NCBI GenBank assembly: GCA_947459205.1
Contig: CANHCR010000018.1
Coordinates: forward strand, 1 to 45,544
Length of the DNA: 45,544 nucleotides
Source of the DNA: Caryophanales bacterium
GTDB lineage: Bacteria > Bacillota > Bacilli > Paenibacillales > CANHCR01
Direction: 5' to 3'
The position numbers and the translations under genes are program-made. Numbering within the stretch: the stretch's first letter is position 1; each line of letters begins with the position of its first letter. The notes beneath the pieces were generated by a model, which was given only the letters and a program-made list of their open reading frames with translations, was not told the DNA's origin and did not search any database. Shown piece by piece: positions 1-8,249 of the stretch.

Positions 1-399
1 CAACCGATGTTTTTCGGCGTCAAGCCTGAGCAGATTTTGAAGGGCGGAGTGATTGTCTACTCGCAAATGGGCGATCCGAACGCCTCCATTCCGACGCCGC
101 AACCAGTGTATGGCCGGCCGATGTTCGGTTCATATGGTCGCTCGATTTACGGCAATTCAATCACCTTCGTATCGCAGGCCGCTTTTGCTAACAAAGTGCA
201 CGAACGTCTAAAGTTGCAGAAGCGCATCGAGCCTGTTAAAGGGTGTCGCACCGTGTCGAAAGAAAAGATGGTACACAACAACTTGATGCCGCGCATTGAG
301 GTCAATCCAGAGACGTATGAGGTGAAAGTCGACGGCCAATTGGTGACCTGTGAGCCAGCCGTCAAATTGCCGATGGCTCAGCGATACTTCATGTTTTAG
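1..399 (+). CDS. ureC: Urease subunit alpha (UreC), C-terminal fragment
   Basis: This is the last 132 codons of the catalytic alpha subunit of urease, which hydrolyses urea to ammonia and carbamate at a di-nickel site in the cytoplasm. The frame is open from base 1, so the gene enters from outside the window; the ATG at 7 is internal. Family-typical stretches are visible: FFGVKPE near the start, [20 protein letters not shown], the VKGCR segment, and the C-terminal [17 protein letters not shown] ending, which is the normal UreC terminus. The nickel ligands and the carbamylated lysine lie upstream and cannot be checked. It is followed after 28 bases by ureF, so it is part of a urease operon. 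Confidence 0.96.
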   Translation, partial: QPMFFGVKPEQILKGGVIVYSQMGDPNASIPTPQPVYGRPMFGSYGRSIYGNSITFVSQAAFANKVHERLKLQKRIEPVKGCRTVSKEKMVHNNLMPRIEVNPETYEVKVDGQLVTCEPAVKLPMAQRYFMF

Positions 400-427
400 G
401 GGGAGCGCAGTTTTAGGGGGATAGGAG

Positions 428-1120
428 ATGGAGCAGACGTTTTCGCGCTTACAGTATCAACCGTTGCTTGACTCGGCGTTGCCGATCGGTGCCTTTTCAC
501 ACTCGTTCGGACTAGAAACACTCGTGCATGACGGGCGTATTCGCACGCGCGCTGATTTGGAAAGTTACATTCGCGTGATGCTCATGAACGCCTGGGCGCC
601 TGGCGACTGCATGGTGATTAAGGCGGTTTATGAATACGGTGCGCTTGGCGAATGGGAGCGAGTGTGGCGACTAGACTTGCGCCTGCACGTGCAGCGAGCG
701 GCGCGCGAGTCGCGTGAGGGTCTGCATAAAATGGGACGCAGGTTGTTGAAGTTGGGAGCGCAAATGTATCCGCAGTTGCAGTGGTCGACGCTAGAGGAGG
801 CAGTGCGCTCGGGGCACTGTCCAGGCACGTATCCACTTGTGCATGGCTGGATTAGCAAGCAACTTGGAGCGCCGTTGCAAACTGCGGTCGAGGGCTATTT
901 GTACAACAGTGTGCTGAACACCATCAACAGTGCGCTGCGCTTGATGTCAATCGGGCAAACGGAGGGACAAACGTTGTTGGTGCGTCTGCTGCCAGTCTGC
1001 TCGGAGGTGATGCGGTTGGTGCACGAGTTGTCGCCAGAGGAGGCGTACACGGCCGTACCTCAAGCGGACATCGCGATGATGCGTCACGAAACACTTTATT
1101 CAAGGTTGTTTATGTCATAA
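428..1120 (+). CDS. ureF: Urease accessory protein UreF
   Basis: UreF (230 aa) joins UreD and UreG on apo-urease to gate GTP-dependent nickel insertion. The N-terminal motif [13 protein letters not shown] (about residues 19-31) is diagnostic of the family, and the protein is all-alpha in character with a normal length. The ATG at 428 has AGGGGG at 415-420 seven bases upstream; a second purine stretch (AGGAG, 423-427) abuts the ATG and is too close to serve. The gene lies directly after ureC. In many Bacillota ureE sits between ureC and ureF, and it is absent from that position here. Confidence 0.95.
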   Translation: MEQTFSRLQYQPLLDSALPIGAFSHSFGLETLVHDGRIRTRADLESYIRVMLMNAWAPGDCMVIKAVYEYGALGEWERVWRLDLRLHVQRAARESREGLHKMGRRLLKLGAQMYPQLQWSTLEEAVRSGHCPGTYPLVHGWISKQLGAPLQTAVEGYLYNSVLNTINSALRLMSIGQTEGQTLLVRLLPVCSEVMRLVHELSPEEAYTAVPQADIAMMRHETLYSRLFMS

Positions 1121-1160
1121 CAAATTTAAACATTCGAAAAACTTTGGGAGGATGAGCAGT

Positions 1161-1826
1161 ATGTGTCAAGGTTCAGGTCATCATCATCATGAGTGGGAGA
1201 CGCCGCAGGCACAAATGACGCTTCGCAGGCCGTTTCGCATCGGCATCGGCGGACCGGTCGGTTCGGGTAAAACAGCGCTGGTCGAGCAGTTGGCGCGCCA
1301 CATGAAAGATGAGTACAGTTTGGCGGTCATCACCAACGATATTTTCACCAAAGAGGACGCAAATATTCTGATGCGCGCTGATGTGTTGCCGGCAGAGCGG
1401 ATCATTGGCGTGGAGACAGGCGGTTGTCCGCACACGGCGATTCGCGAGGATGCGTCGATGAATTTCGAGGCGATTGAGGAACTGCAGGCGCGCATCGACG
1501 ATTTGCAGTTGATTTTTCTCGAAAGTGGCGGCGATAACTTGGCTGCGGCTTTCAGTCCGGAGTTGGTGGACCGCTTCATCTATATCATCGATGTCGCGCA
1601 GGGTGAGAAAATTCCGCGTAAAGGCGGGCCGGGCATCATGCGCTCTGATCTGTTGGTGATCAACAAAATCGATTTGGCGCCATTTGTTGGTGCGAGTTTG
1701 CAAGTGATGGAAGAAGATACGATCGCGATGCGCGGCGAACGGCCGTTTGTTTTCTCGAATATGAAAAACGGACAGGGGCTTGATCGAATTGTCGAGTGGA
1801 TTCGCGGAGAATATAGCAAAGCATAG
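1161..1826 (+). CDS. ureG: Urease accessory GTPase UreG
   Basis: UreG (221 aa from this start) is the SIMIBI-class GTPase that delivers nickel to urease. Visible motifs are the P-loop GPVGSGKT (residues 31-38), the metal-binding Cys-Pro-His in GGCPHTAI, and the guanine-specificity NKID. I chose ATG 1161 because GGGAGG (1146-1151) is nine bases upstream; the in-frame ATG at 1152 directly abuts that site and would add only three residues. The N-terminus carries Cys2 and four consecutive His (7-10), a short nickel-binding-type extension ahead of the GTPase domain. The stop is followed one base later by the likely GTG of ureD, consistent with translational coupling. Confidence 0.95.
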   Translation: MCQGSGHHHHEWETPQAQMTLRRPFRIGIGGPVGSGKTALVEQLARHMKDEYSLAVITNDIFTKEDANILMRADVLPAERIIGVETGGCPHTAIREDASMNFEAIEELQARIDDLQLIFLESGGDNLAAAFSPELVDRFIYIIDVAQGEKIPRKGGPGIMRSDLLVINKIDLAPFVGASLQVMEEDTIAMRGERPFVFSNMKNGQGLDRIVEWIRGEYSKA

Positions 1827-1827
1827 T

Positions 1828-2667
1828 GTGACAGGTGAGTTGGTGGCCGAATTCGTGCGTGTCGGCGGCAAGACAGCGCTCGGTTATAGCTCGCATCGGA
1901 CGCCGTTGAAATTGGCGAAATCGTTTGCCTACCCGGACGGACGGGCAGGCATCTGCATGATGGATTGCTCGCCGGGCGTGTTAAGCGGCGACCACTATTC
2001 GATTGATGTGCGCTTGCAGCCTGGTTGTGATGTGCATGTGACGAACCAGTCATTTACGAAGGTGCATCCTGTGCGCAGCGGGATTGATGGTGTTGATGGC
2101 GTTAATGGCATCGATGGTGGTGGCGTGATGGTGCAACGTTTGACGGTTGGCGCTAGCGCATTTTTGGATTATGATGTCGAACCGACGATGCTTTATAAAG
2201 ATGCGCGCTTTCGTTCCGTCGTTGAAATCACGATGGAGGCGGGTAGCCATCTAGCGTTTCATGAGATCATCTGTCCCGGTCGAGCCTTGCGCGGGGAGTT
2301 GTTTCAGTTTGCACTGTACGACGGCAATGTTACTCTGCTTAGGGAGGGCGGTTTGATTTATGCCAATCGCTTGCGCGTGCAACCGGCGCTGTTGAGCGCG
2401 AGTGCCACCGGGCAGTGGGGCGGATATACGCATTTTGGGACATTGTTGCTCATTTCAGATGCGGCGGATGAACTATTTTTGGAACAAATACAGAGCGAAT
2501 TGCAATCGTCAAAATTGACGCTGAACATGGAGGTCGGTGCGAGTTTGGCGTACCGTTCAGGGGTAGTAGTATCGGGGTTGGCGAGGCATGCATGGGAACT
2601 GCAGCGGCTGTTTCGCCAATTAGCGGGGCAGTTCCGCAACCATATATACAAAACAAACGAAAAATAA
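1828..2667 (+). CDS. ureD: Urease accessory protein UreD (UreH)
   Basis: UreD (about 279 aa) binds apo-urease and is the scaffold and nickel tunnel for the UreF-UreG complex. Family-typical segments are GGKTALGY near the N-terminus, CSPGVLSGD, VTNQSFTKVHP, DVEPTMLYKDARF and ICPGRALRGELFQF. The start is uncertain. GTG 1828 lies one base after the ureG stop and gives an N-terminus of family-like length, while the same frame opens at TTG 1780 inside ureG. Residues about 85-99 form a glycine/aspartate run (GIDGVDGVNGIDGGG) that looks like an insertion in a surface loop. It is the last gene of the operon and is followed by a terminator-like hairpin. Confidence 0.92.
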   Translation: MTGELVAEFVRVGGKTALGYSSHRTPLKLAKSFAYPDGRAGICMMDCSPGVLSGDHYSIDVRLQPGCDVHVTNQSFTKVHPVRSGIDGVDGVNGIDGGGVMVQRLTVGASAFLDYDVEPTMLYKDARFRSVVEITMEAGSHLAFHEIICPGRALRGELFQFALYDGNVTLLREGGLIYANRLRVQPALLSASATGQWGGYTHFGTLLLISDAADELFLEQIQSELQSSKLTLNMEVGASLAYRSGVVVSGLARHAWELQRLFRQLAGQFRNHIYKTNEK

Positions 2668-2674
2668 TTCGCTT

Positions 2675-2710
2675 CCGCATCGAAAAAATACGGTGCGGTA
2701 TTTTGTTTTT
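2675..2710 (+). terminator. Putative rho-independent terminator after ureD
   Basis: A seven-base-pair stem (CCGCATC 2675-2681 with GGTGCGG 2692-2698, including one G-U pair) encloses a ten-base A-rich loop and is followed by TATTTTGTTTTT. The loop is larger than usual, so strength is uncertain, but the position eight bases after the urease operon fits. Confidence 0.5.
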
Positions 2711-2770
2711 GCGCGAAAATATATTACAATAGAATCAATGTGAAATTGTGCACGTTGTGCGCGTTATTTG

Positions 2771-2798
2771 TTGACAAATGTATTTTACAATTTAGAAT
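2771..2798 (+). promoter_or_regulatory. Sigma-A type promoter for the ctaCDEF operon
   Basis: A perfect -35 box TTGACA (2771-2776) is followed after 16 bases by TAGAAT (2793-2798). It lies about 100 bases before the ctaC start, leaving an untranslated leader of roughly 90 bases in which I see no recognised regulatory structure. A second, weaker TACAAT at 2725-2730 has only a poor -35 partner. The gap 2668-2897 holds otherwise only the terminator-like hairpin. Confidence 0.6.
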
Positions 2799-2897
2799 AG
2801 TAAGTGGCGTGTTTTTTGTCGCTTGCATGTTCGTTTTGTCGAAAATTCGCAACGGCGGCACAAAGCTTAAATTTTGAAAGCGGGGTAATCCAAAATC

Positions 2898-3962
2898 ATG
2901 TTCAGTCAGCGGAAGTCGTCATGGCTTGTCATCCTGCTCGTGTTGGTATCGGTGTTCGTGCTAACCGGCTGTGGTGATGAATCGATTTCAGTTATGAAAC
3001 CTTCGGGTCCTGTAGCTGAGGAGCAACTGTGGTTGATGAAGTTAGGTATCACCATCATGGTATTTGTAGTCGTAGTCGTTTTTGCCATTTGGGGGTATGT
3101 TTTGTACAAGTTCCGTAAACGTAAAGGTGAACAGGACAAAACAGAAGCGATTGACAAGCAAGTGCAAGGCAATCATCTATACGAGATTATTTGGACGGTC
3201 ATTCCGTTCATCTTGCTCGTCATTCTTGCTGTGCCTACACTGACGTCGCTCTACAAACATGAGAAGACTTACTCTAAAGAAGAAGCGTTGCAGATCAAAG
3301 TTGTCGGTCACCAATTCTGGTGGGAGTTCCAGTACAAAGATATGGGCATTACAACGGCTCAAGATTTGTATATTCCGACCGGCAAGAAGATTCAGTTCGA
3401 TTTGACGGCATCCGACGTCATCCACTCGTTCTGGGTGCCTGCGATTGCAGGTAAGACGGATAACAATCCGGGATTAAACAACGAAATGTGGTTCCAAGCG
3501 GATAAGGAAGGCATTTTCCGCGGGAAGTGTGCTGAGCTTTGCGGTGCATCCCATGCGTTGATGGATTTCAAGGTGATCGCTATCAGCCCAGAAAAGTTTG
3601 AAAAGTGGGCGAAGGATTTCAAAGCATTAAAAGACAATCCGAAAACTGCTGATGCGAAAGAAGGACAAGCAGTGTTCGCGAACAAATGTCTGATGTGTCA
3701 TGCAGTCGGTGAAGCCGGCGGTAAAATTGGACCGAGCTTGACGACGATCGGTGATCGTACGGAAATTGCAGGGATTCTTCCGAACGACAAAACGAAACTC
3801 GGTCAAGAAGTCAATCCAAAACTCTTCAGAGACAATATGGATAACTGGTTGACGAACACGAACACAGTCAAACCAGGCAATAAGATGGGAATTATTCCAC
3901 TTACCAACAAAGAGAAAAACGCACTCATTGAATACCTTGCCGGTTTGAAACTTGAACAATAA
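2898..3962 (+). CDS. ctaC: Cytochrome caa3 oxidase subunit II with fused cytochrome c domain
   Basis: Subunit II (354 aa) accepts electrons from cytochrome c and passes them through its CuA centre to subunit I. It starts as a lipoprotein: a basic N-terminus, a hydrophobic core and the lipobox LTGC with Cys25. Two membrane segments follow (about 47-70 and 95-117), then an outer cupredoxin domain. The CuA ligands are visible as His176, Cys211, Cys215, His219 and Met222. A C-terminal cytochrome c domain has the heme motif CLMCH (Cys264, Cys267, His268) and a probable axial Met330, which marks the caa3 type. The ribosome site is weak (GGGG 2882-2885, 12 bases upstream). It is the first gene of the oxidase operon. 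Confidence 0.97.
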   Translation: MFSQRKSSWLVILLVLVSVFVLTGCGDESISVMKPSGPVAEEQLWLMKLGITIMVFVVVVVFAIWGYVLYKFRKRKGEQDKTEAIDKQVQGNHLYEIIWTVIPFILLVILAVPTLTSLYKHEKTYSKEEALQIKVVGHQFWWEFQYKDMGITTAQDLYIPTGKKIQFDLTASDVIHSFWVPAIAGKTDNNPGLNNEMWFQADKEGIFRGKCAELCGASHALMDFKVIAISPEKFEKWAKDFKALKDNPKTADAKEGQAVFANKCLMCHAVGEAGGKIGPSLTTIGDRTEIAGILPNDKTKLGQEVNPKLFRDNMDNWLTNTNTVKPGNKMGIIPLTNKEKNALIEYLAGLKLEQ

Positions 3963-3997
3963 GTAGTCAACAAACGTTAATTGAGGAGGTAAATGTC

Positions 3998-5896
3998 TTG
4001 GCTCAAGGACATGCAGTAAAACGGTATACCGGTCTGTTGGATTGGCTGACGACGGTTGACCACAAAAAAATTGGGATTCTCTACTTGCTTGCGGGCGGTC
4101 TGTTCTTTTTGATTGGTGGCTTTGAAGCAATTTTGATTCGGATTCAGTTGATGGATCCGGATAACACGTACTTCGTAGGTGCGACGTTCAATGCGTTAAC
4201 AACGATGCATGGAACGACGATGATTTTCTTTGCAGCGATGCCGATTATTTTCGGATTTATGAATGCGATCGTTCCATTACAGATTGGCGCGCGTGACGTT
4301 GCCTATCCATTCGTCAATGCACTCGGTTTTTGGTTGTTCTTCTTCGGCGGACTTTTGATGAACCTTAGTTGGATTTTGAACTACTTTGGAGCAACGGGTG
4401 TGCCTGATGCAGGTTGGACAGGGTATGCACCATTGTCATCTGCACACTCTGAAAGTATTGGCGGCGTAGACTTCTACGTTCTTGGTCTGCAGGTTGCTGG
4501 TATCGGTACGTTAATCGGGGGGATTAACTTCCTCGTTACGATCATCAACATGCGTGCACCTGGTATGAGTTACATGCGTATGCCATTGTTCACTTGGGCG
4601 TCGTTCATTACGTCCGCATTGATTTTGTTCGCTTTCCCGGCAATCACAGTCGGTTTGGTACTACTGATGTTCGACCGTTTGTTCGATGCCAATTTCTTCG
4701 ACGTGGTCGACGGTGGAAACCCAGTCATTTGGGAACACATCTTCTGGATCTTCGGACACCCTGAAGTTTACATTTTGATTTTGCCAGGATTCGGGATTAT
4801 TTCTGAGATTGTCTCCGTATTCTCGCGCAAAGTGTTGTTCGGTTACAGCACGATGGTGTTCGCTACCATTCTCATTGGTTTCTTGGGTTTCATGGTTTGG
4901 GTGCATCACATGTTTACCGTTGGTCTTGGGTTTACAGCAAACGCATTGTTTGCCATTGCAACGATGCTGATTGCGATTCCGACCGGGGTGAAAATATTTA
5001 ACTGGTTGTTCACGATGTGGGGCGGTCAGATTAGTTTTACAACAGCGAATTTATTCGCTACTGGGTTTATTCCGACGTTCGTTATGGGTGGGGTTACTGG
5101 CGTATTGCTTGCGGTACCATCCGCTGACTTCCAGTTCCATGACAGTTATTTTGTCGTCGCGCATTTCCACTACGTCATCGTCGGTGGTCTCGTTCTCGGA
5201 TTTTTCGCGGGTCTTTACTACTGGTGGCCAAAATTGTTCGGTACGATGCTGAACGAAACGCTTGGTAAAATTCAGTTCTGGACATTCTTTATCGGTTTCC
5301 ATTTGACATTCTTCGTGCAGCATTTCCTCGGCTTGCTTGGTATGCCACGCCGTGTATTCACGTACGAAAAAGGTGTCGGTATGGAACTTGGTAACTACAT
5401 CAGTACGCTCGGTGCGTTCTTGATGGGCATCAGTACACTAATTTTGATTTACAACATCGTTGTAACCACGATTAAAAACAAACGTGTTGGTGCAGATCCT
5501 TGGGACGGTCGTACGCTTGAGTGGGCAATTTCATCACCTGCTCCTGAATACAACTTTGCGCAAACACCACTTGTTCGTGGACTCGACGCTTTGTGGCACG
5601 AGAAAACAGCTGATGACGGCGATGGCAAAATGAAACCGGCGGAACCGCTTGGTGAAATTCACATGCCTTCTCCTTCATGGTTGCCAATTGCGATGTCATT
5701 TGGATTGTTCGTCTCTGGTTTTGGTTTTATGTATCGTCATTACGAGATTGCAATTATCGGTATCGTCATTACGTTAGTCTGCATGTTCCTGCGTTCTGTG
5801 TATGACGATCATGGTTTCCACATTTCGGTGGAAGAAGTATGTGAAACAGAAGGTATTGAGGTTCCGAAATCCAAAGCAGAGGAGGCCCACTCATGA
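3998..5896 (+). CDS. ctaD: Cytochrome caa3 oxidase subunit I
   Basis: This is the catalytic heme-copper subunit (632 aa), which reduces oxygen to water and pumps protons. Visible signatures are HPEVYILILPGFG with the His-Tyr pair of the CuB site, the paired His of VWVHHMFTVG, and HDSYFVVAHFHYV carrying the ligands of the two hemes. The length and the extra C-terminal hydrophobic segments (PIAMSFGLFVSGFGF and the one after it) match the long Bacillus-type subunit with about 14 membrane spans. The start is TTG 3998, supported by GAGGAGGT at 3983-3990, seven bases upstream. The stop overlaps the ctaE start by four bases, so the two are translationally coupled. Confidence 0.97.
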   Translation: MAQGHAVKRYTGLLDWLTTVDHKKIGILYLLAGGLFFLIGGFEAILIRIQLMDPDNTYFVGATFNALTTMHGTTMIFFAAMPIIFGFMNAIVPLQIGARDVAYPFVNALGFWLFFFGGLLMNLSWILNYFGATGVPDAGWTGYAPLSSAHSESIGGVDFYVLGLQVAGIGTLIGGINFLVTIINMRAPGMSYMRMPLFTWASFITSALILFAFPAITVGLVLLMFDRLFDANFFDVVDGGNPVIWEHIFWIFGHPEVYILILPGFGIISEIVSVFSRKVLFGYSTMVFATILIGFLGFMVWVHHMFTVGLGFTANALFAIATMLIAIPTGVKIFNWLFTMWGGQISFTTANLFATGFIPTFVMGGVTGVLLAVPSADFQFHDSYFVVAHFHYVIVGGLVLGFFAGLYYWWPKLFGTMLNETLGKIQFWTFFIGFHLTFFVQHFLGLLGMPRRVFTYEKGVGMELGNYISTLGAFLMGISTLILIYNIVVTTIKNKRVGADPWDGRTLEWAISSPAPEYNFAQTPLVRGLDALWHEKTADDGDGKMKPAEPLGEIHMPSPSWLPIAMSFGLFVSGFGFMYRHYEIAIIGIVITLVCMFLRSVYDDHGFHISVEEVCETEGIEVPKSKAEEAHS

Positions 5897-6507
5897 GTGC
5901 ACCACATTCCAATGAAGCAGTCAATGGCAGACTTGAAACAGCAACTCTTGAAGGCCGCAATAAAGTACTCGGCTTTTGGCTCTTCCTTGGCGGAGAGACT
6001 GTGCTTTTCGGCTGTTTGTTCGCGACATTCCTTGCTTTGCGTAATCAAGTCAATGACGGTCCTGGCGGTATGGATTTGTTCGAATTCAACATCGTTGCTT
6101 GGGCGACGTTCCTACTTCTCACAAGTAGTATGACGAGCGTTATGGCAATTGTTGAAATGCATCGCGGCAATGTGCAAATGATGCGTCTCTGGTTTATCGT
6201 GACGGTACTACTTGGTGCAGGGTTCCTTGGTCTTGAGATTTATGAGTTTATTCACTACTTGAACCTCGGATTAGGATTTACTGTATCGGCCTTCAGTAGT
6301 GCGTTCTATACGCTTGTTGGCTTCCACGGCGCTCACGTTGCCTTTGGTATTCTGTGGATTGCTTTGCTTGTCATCCAGTCTTACAAAAAGGGATTGACTA
6401 CTGTTACTGCGCCAAAGTTTTATGTTGCCGCGCTCTACTGGCACTTTGTCGACTTAGTATGGGTATTCATCTTTACTATCGTTTACTTGATGGGAAGGGT
6501 GGGTTAA
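5893..6507 (+). CDS. ctaE: Cytochrome caa3 oxidase subunit III
   Basis: Subunit III (204 aa) is a structural membrane subunit next to subunit I. It shows five hydrophobic segments, which is the short bacterial form, and family-typical FHGAHVAFGILW and YWHFVDLVWVFIF motifs. GAGGAGG (5879-5885) sits seven bases before ATG 5893, and the ATGA overlap with ctaD indicates coupled translation. ctaF follows after three bases. Confidence 0.96.
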   Translation: MSAPHSNEAVNGRLETATLEGRNKVLGFWLFLGGETVLFGCLFATFLALRNQVNDGPGGMDLFEFNIVAWATFLLLTSSMTSVMAIVEMHRGNVQMMRLWFIVTVLLGAGFLGLEIYEFIHYLNLGLGFTVSAFSSAFYTLVGFHGAHVAFGILWIALLVIQSYKKGLTTVTAPKFYVAALYWHFVDLVWVFIFTIVYLMGRVG

Positions 6508-6510
6508 TCA

Positions 6511-6792
6511 ATGGCAGGGAATAAAGCAGGTAGTACTCGCAACTATTGGTTGACGTTTGCCGTATCGATTGCTTTGACAGTGATCACGTTTTACATTGTT
6601 GCCAAACTCGATACGAGCGGTAACTTTTTAATTCCGTTTATGATTGTTTTGGCGATTGCGCAAGCGTTGTTCCAATTGATTTTCTGGATGCACATGAATG
6701 AGAAGGGTCACTTGATGCCGATAATCGGGATTGCAACGGGTGCATTCGTTGCATTGACGGCTGTCATCATGGCGCTTTATTGGGTATGGTAA
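6511..6792 (+). CDS. ctaF: Cytochrome caa3 oxidase subunit IV
   Basis: This small subunit (93 aa) has three hydrophobic segments separated by short loops. QALFQLIFWMHMNEKGH in the middle resembles bacterial oxidase subunit IV (CtaF/COX4-type), which stabilises the CuB region. It starts three bases after ctaE and ends the core oxidase genes. A strong hairpin with a short U-run follows immediately, separating it from ctaG. Confidence 0.93.
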   Translation: MAGNKAGSTRNYWLTFAVSIALTVITFYIVAKLDTSGNFLIPFMIVLAIAQALFQLIFWMHMNEKGHLMPIIGIATGAFVALTAVIMALYWVW

Positions 6793-6796
6793 AAGG

Positions 6797-6830
6797 AAGG
6801 GGGTCGGATTGCTTCGGCCCCCTTGTTTTA
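6797..6830 (+). terminator. Terminator or attenuator between ctaF and ctaG
   Basis: AAGGGGGTCG (6797-6806) can pair with CGGCCCCCTT (6815-6824) through one G-U pair, giving a GC-rich stem of about ten pairs, followed by GTTTTA. The stem is very stable but the U-run is short, and ctaG starts only 34 bases after it with no clear promoter between. Partial read-through that lowers expression of the assembly genes is a reasonable reading. Confidence 0.7.
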
Positions 6831-6863
6831 TAGGCAAGAGACTTATACGGAGGCATAGACAAA

Positions 6864-7742
6864 ATGGATCATACAGCTCATGATCACAGCCACCATCACG
6901 GTAATGTTCCGGAATGGTCGCAATTGACATTTACAGATTTGTGGACACCTTGGATGATCGTTCTGTTGATTTTGATTTTTGTTGCATACTTGCTGTTTAC
7001 CGGTGCTTGGCGTCATAAGTTATCGAAAGATGCGCCTGAATTTTCGAATTGGCGTAAATGGATGTTCGGTCTTGGTTTGTTGCTGATTTATTTCTCCTCT
7101 GGTTCTCCTTTAGCGATTTTAGGGCATGACTACATGTTCAGTGCCCATATGATGCAACAATCACTTCTTTATTTGGCGGTTCCGCCGCTTATTCTGATGG
7201 GATTACCGACATGGTGGTTTGAACCGCTAGCAAAAAAGCGGGCGGTAGTAATTGCTTTTAAAATCATCCAACACCCATTGTTCGCCTTGCTGAATTTCAA
7301 CGTATTTTTCTCGTTTTATCACATTCCGCACATTTTTGATGCGATGACAGCCAATCATACGTACCACTATTTGTATCATTTCTGGTTACAATTTTGTGCG
7401 ATACAAATGTGGTTGCAAATCATCTCGCCGATTCCGAGTTTAGATCGTTTGCGTCCATTGCAAAAAATCGGTTATATTTTTGCTAACGGTGTATTGTTGA
7501 CACCAGCTTGTGCGTTGATTATTTTTGCCGATAGTGTGCTTTATGAAACGTACGCGAATACACCCGTTGTGTTTGAAATTTTTTCTAAACTGGATGACCA
7601 ACAACTGGGTGGCGTCATTATGAAGTTGATGCAGGAAGCTGTATATGGGTTGGCATTAGGCATCATTTTTTATCGTTGGTTTTATCGTGAACGTGCGAAA
7701 GATCGCGCAGAATCGAGTACTTCAAGTCAAACGAGTTCATAA
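6864..7742 (+). CDS. ctaG: Cytochrome c oxidase assembly factor CtaG (caa3 type)
   Basis: CtaG (292 aa) is a multi-spanning membrane protein needed for active caa3 oxidase in Bacillus, and it is thought to act in copper delivery to CuB. Around seven hydrophobic segments are visible. Family-like features include SAHMMQQSLLYLAVPPLILMG and the His-containing SFYHIPHIFD and YHYLYHFW stretches. The N-terminus is His/Asp-rich (MDHTAHDHSHHHG), a plausible metal-binding tail. GGAGG (6849-6853) precedes ATG 6864. It follows the oxidase genes, as in Bacillus. Confidence 0.93.
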   Translation: MDHTAHDHSHHHGNVPEWSQLTFTDLWTPWMIVLLILIFVAYLLFTGAWRHKLSKDAPEFSNWRKWMFGLGLLLIYFSSGSPLAILGHDYMFSAHMMQQSLLYLAVPPLILMGLPTWWFEPLAKKRAVVIAFKIIQHPLFALLNFNVFFSFYHIPHIFDAMTANHTYHYLYHFWLQFCAIQMWLQIISPIPSLDRLRPLQKIGYIFANGVLLTPACALIIFADSVLYETYANTPVVFEIFSKLDDQQLGGVIMKLMQEAVYGLALGIIFYRWFYRERAKDRAESSTSSQTSS

Positions 7743-7759
7743 TTAGGAAGGTGGAGCAA

Positions 7760-8218
7760 ATGCATACGATTTTACCGACAATCAGTACTTCATTTATTGT
7801 GCTTAGTGCTATTTTGGTGGCCATTGGTTGGCGTTTTATTGTTACGAAGAACCGCGCAGCACATGAGCGGACGATGGTATGGGCGGCGATTGCTGCAGTC
7901 ATCTTTTTCATCATTTATGTGTCCCGAACGATTTTTGTCGGCAACACTTCTTTTGGTGGTCCTGAAGCATTGAAATTACCTTATCAAATTTTCCTGTTTT
8001 CACATATCATCCTTGCACTCGTCGCGGCTATACTAGGTTTGGTTACTTTGTACCGCGCTTGGAAAAAACAATTTGAGAAACATCGCAAACTCGGGCCGAC
8101 GACTGCGGTTGTTTGGTTTGTGACAGCCATCACTGGTGTGACTGTGTATGTACTGTTATACATCTTGTACCCAGGTGGTAAGACGGTAAGTGTTGTCGAA
8201 AAATTATTCGGCTGGTAA
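7760..8218 (+). CDS. ctaM: DUF420 membrane protein, CtaM-like oxidase maturation factor
   Basis: This 152-residue protein has four hydrophobic segments and conserved histidines (LFSHIILA and the helix around AHERTMVWA), matching the DUF420 family (YozB in Bacillus subtilis, CtaM in Staphylococcus aureus). CtaM is required for maturation of heme-copper oxidases. I chose ATG 7760 because AGGAAGGTGG (7745-7754) is correctly spaced for it; the in-frame GTG at 7751 lies inside that site. Its position between ctaG and ctaB supports the role. Confidence 0.85.
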   Translation: MHTILPTISTSFIVLSAILVAIGWRFIVTKNRAAHERTMVWAAIAAVIFFIIYVSRTIFVGNTSFGGPEALKLPYQIFLFSHIILALVAAILGLVTLYRAWKKQFEKHRKLGPTTAVVWFVTAITGVTVYVLLYILYPGGKTVSVVEKLFGW

Positions 8219-8249
8219 TTTTCAATTCATCATGTAGGAGGACGCAACT

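Noticed and set aside
1173-1871. 232-codon minus-strand frame opposite ureG
   Set aside because: Antisense shadow of ureG with biased, motif-free composition and no ribosome site.
2799-2897. Possible riboswitch or catabolite-response site in the ctaC leader
   Set aside because: I found no match to a cre pattern and no convincing conserved riboswitch architecture in this short leader.
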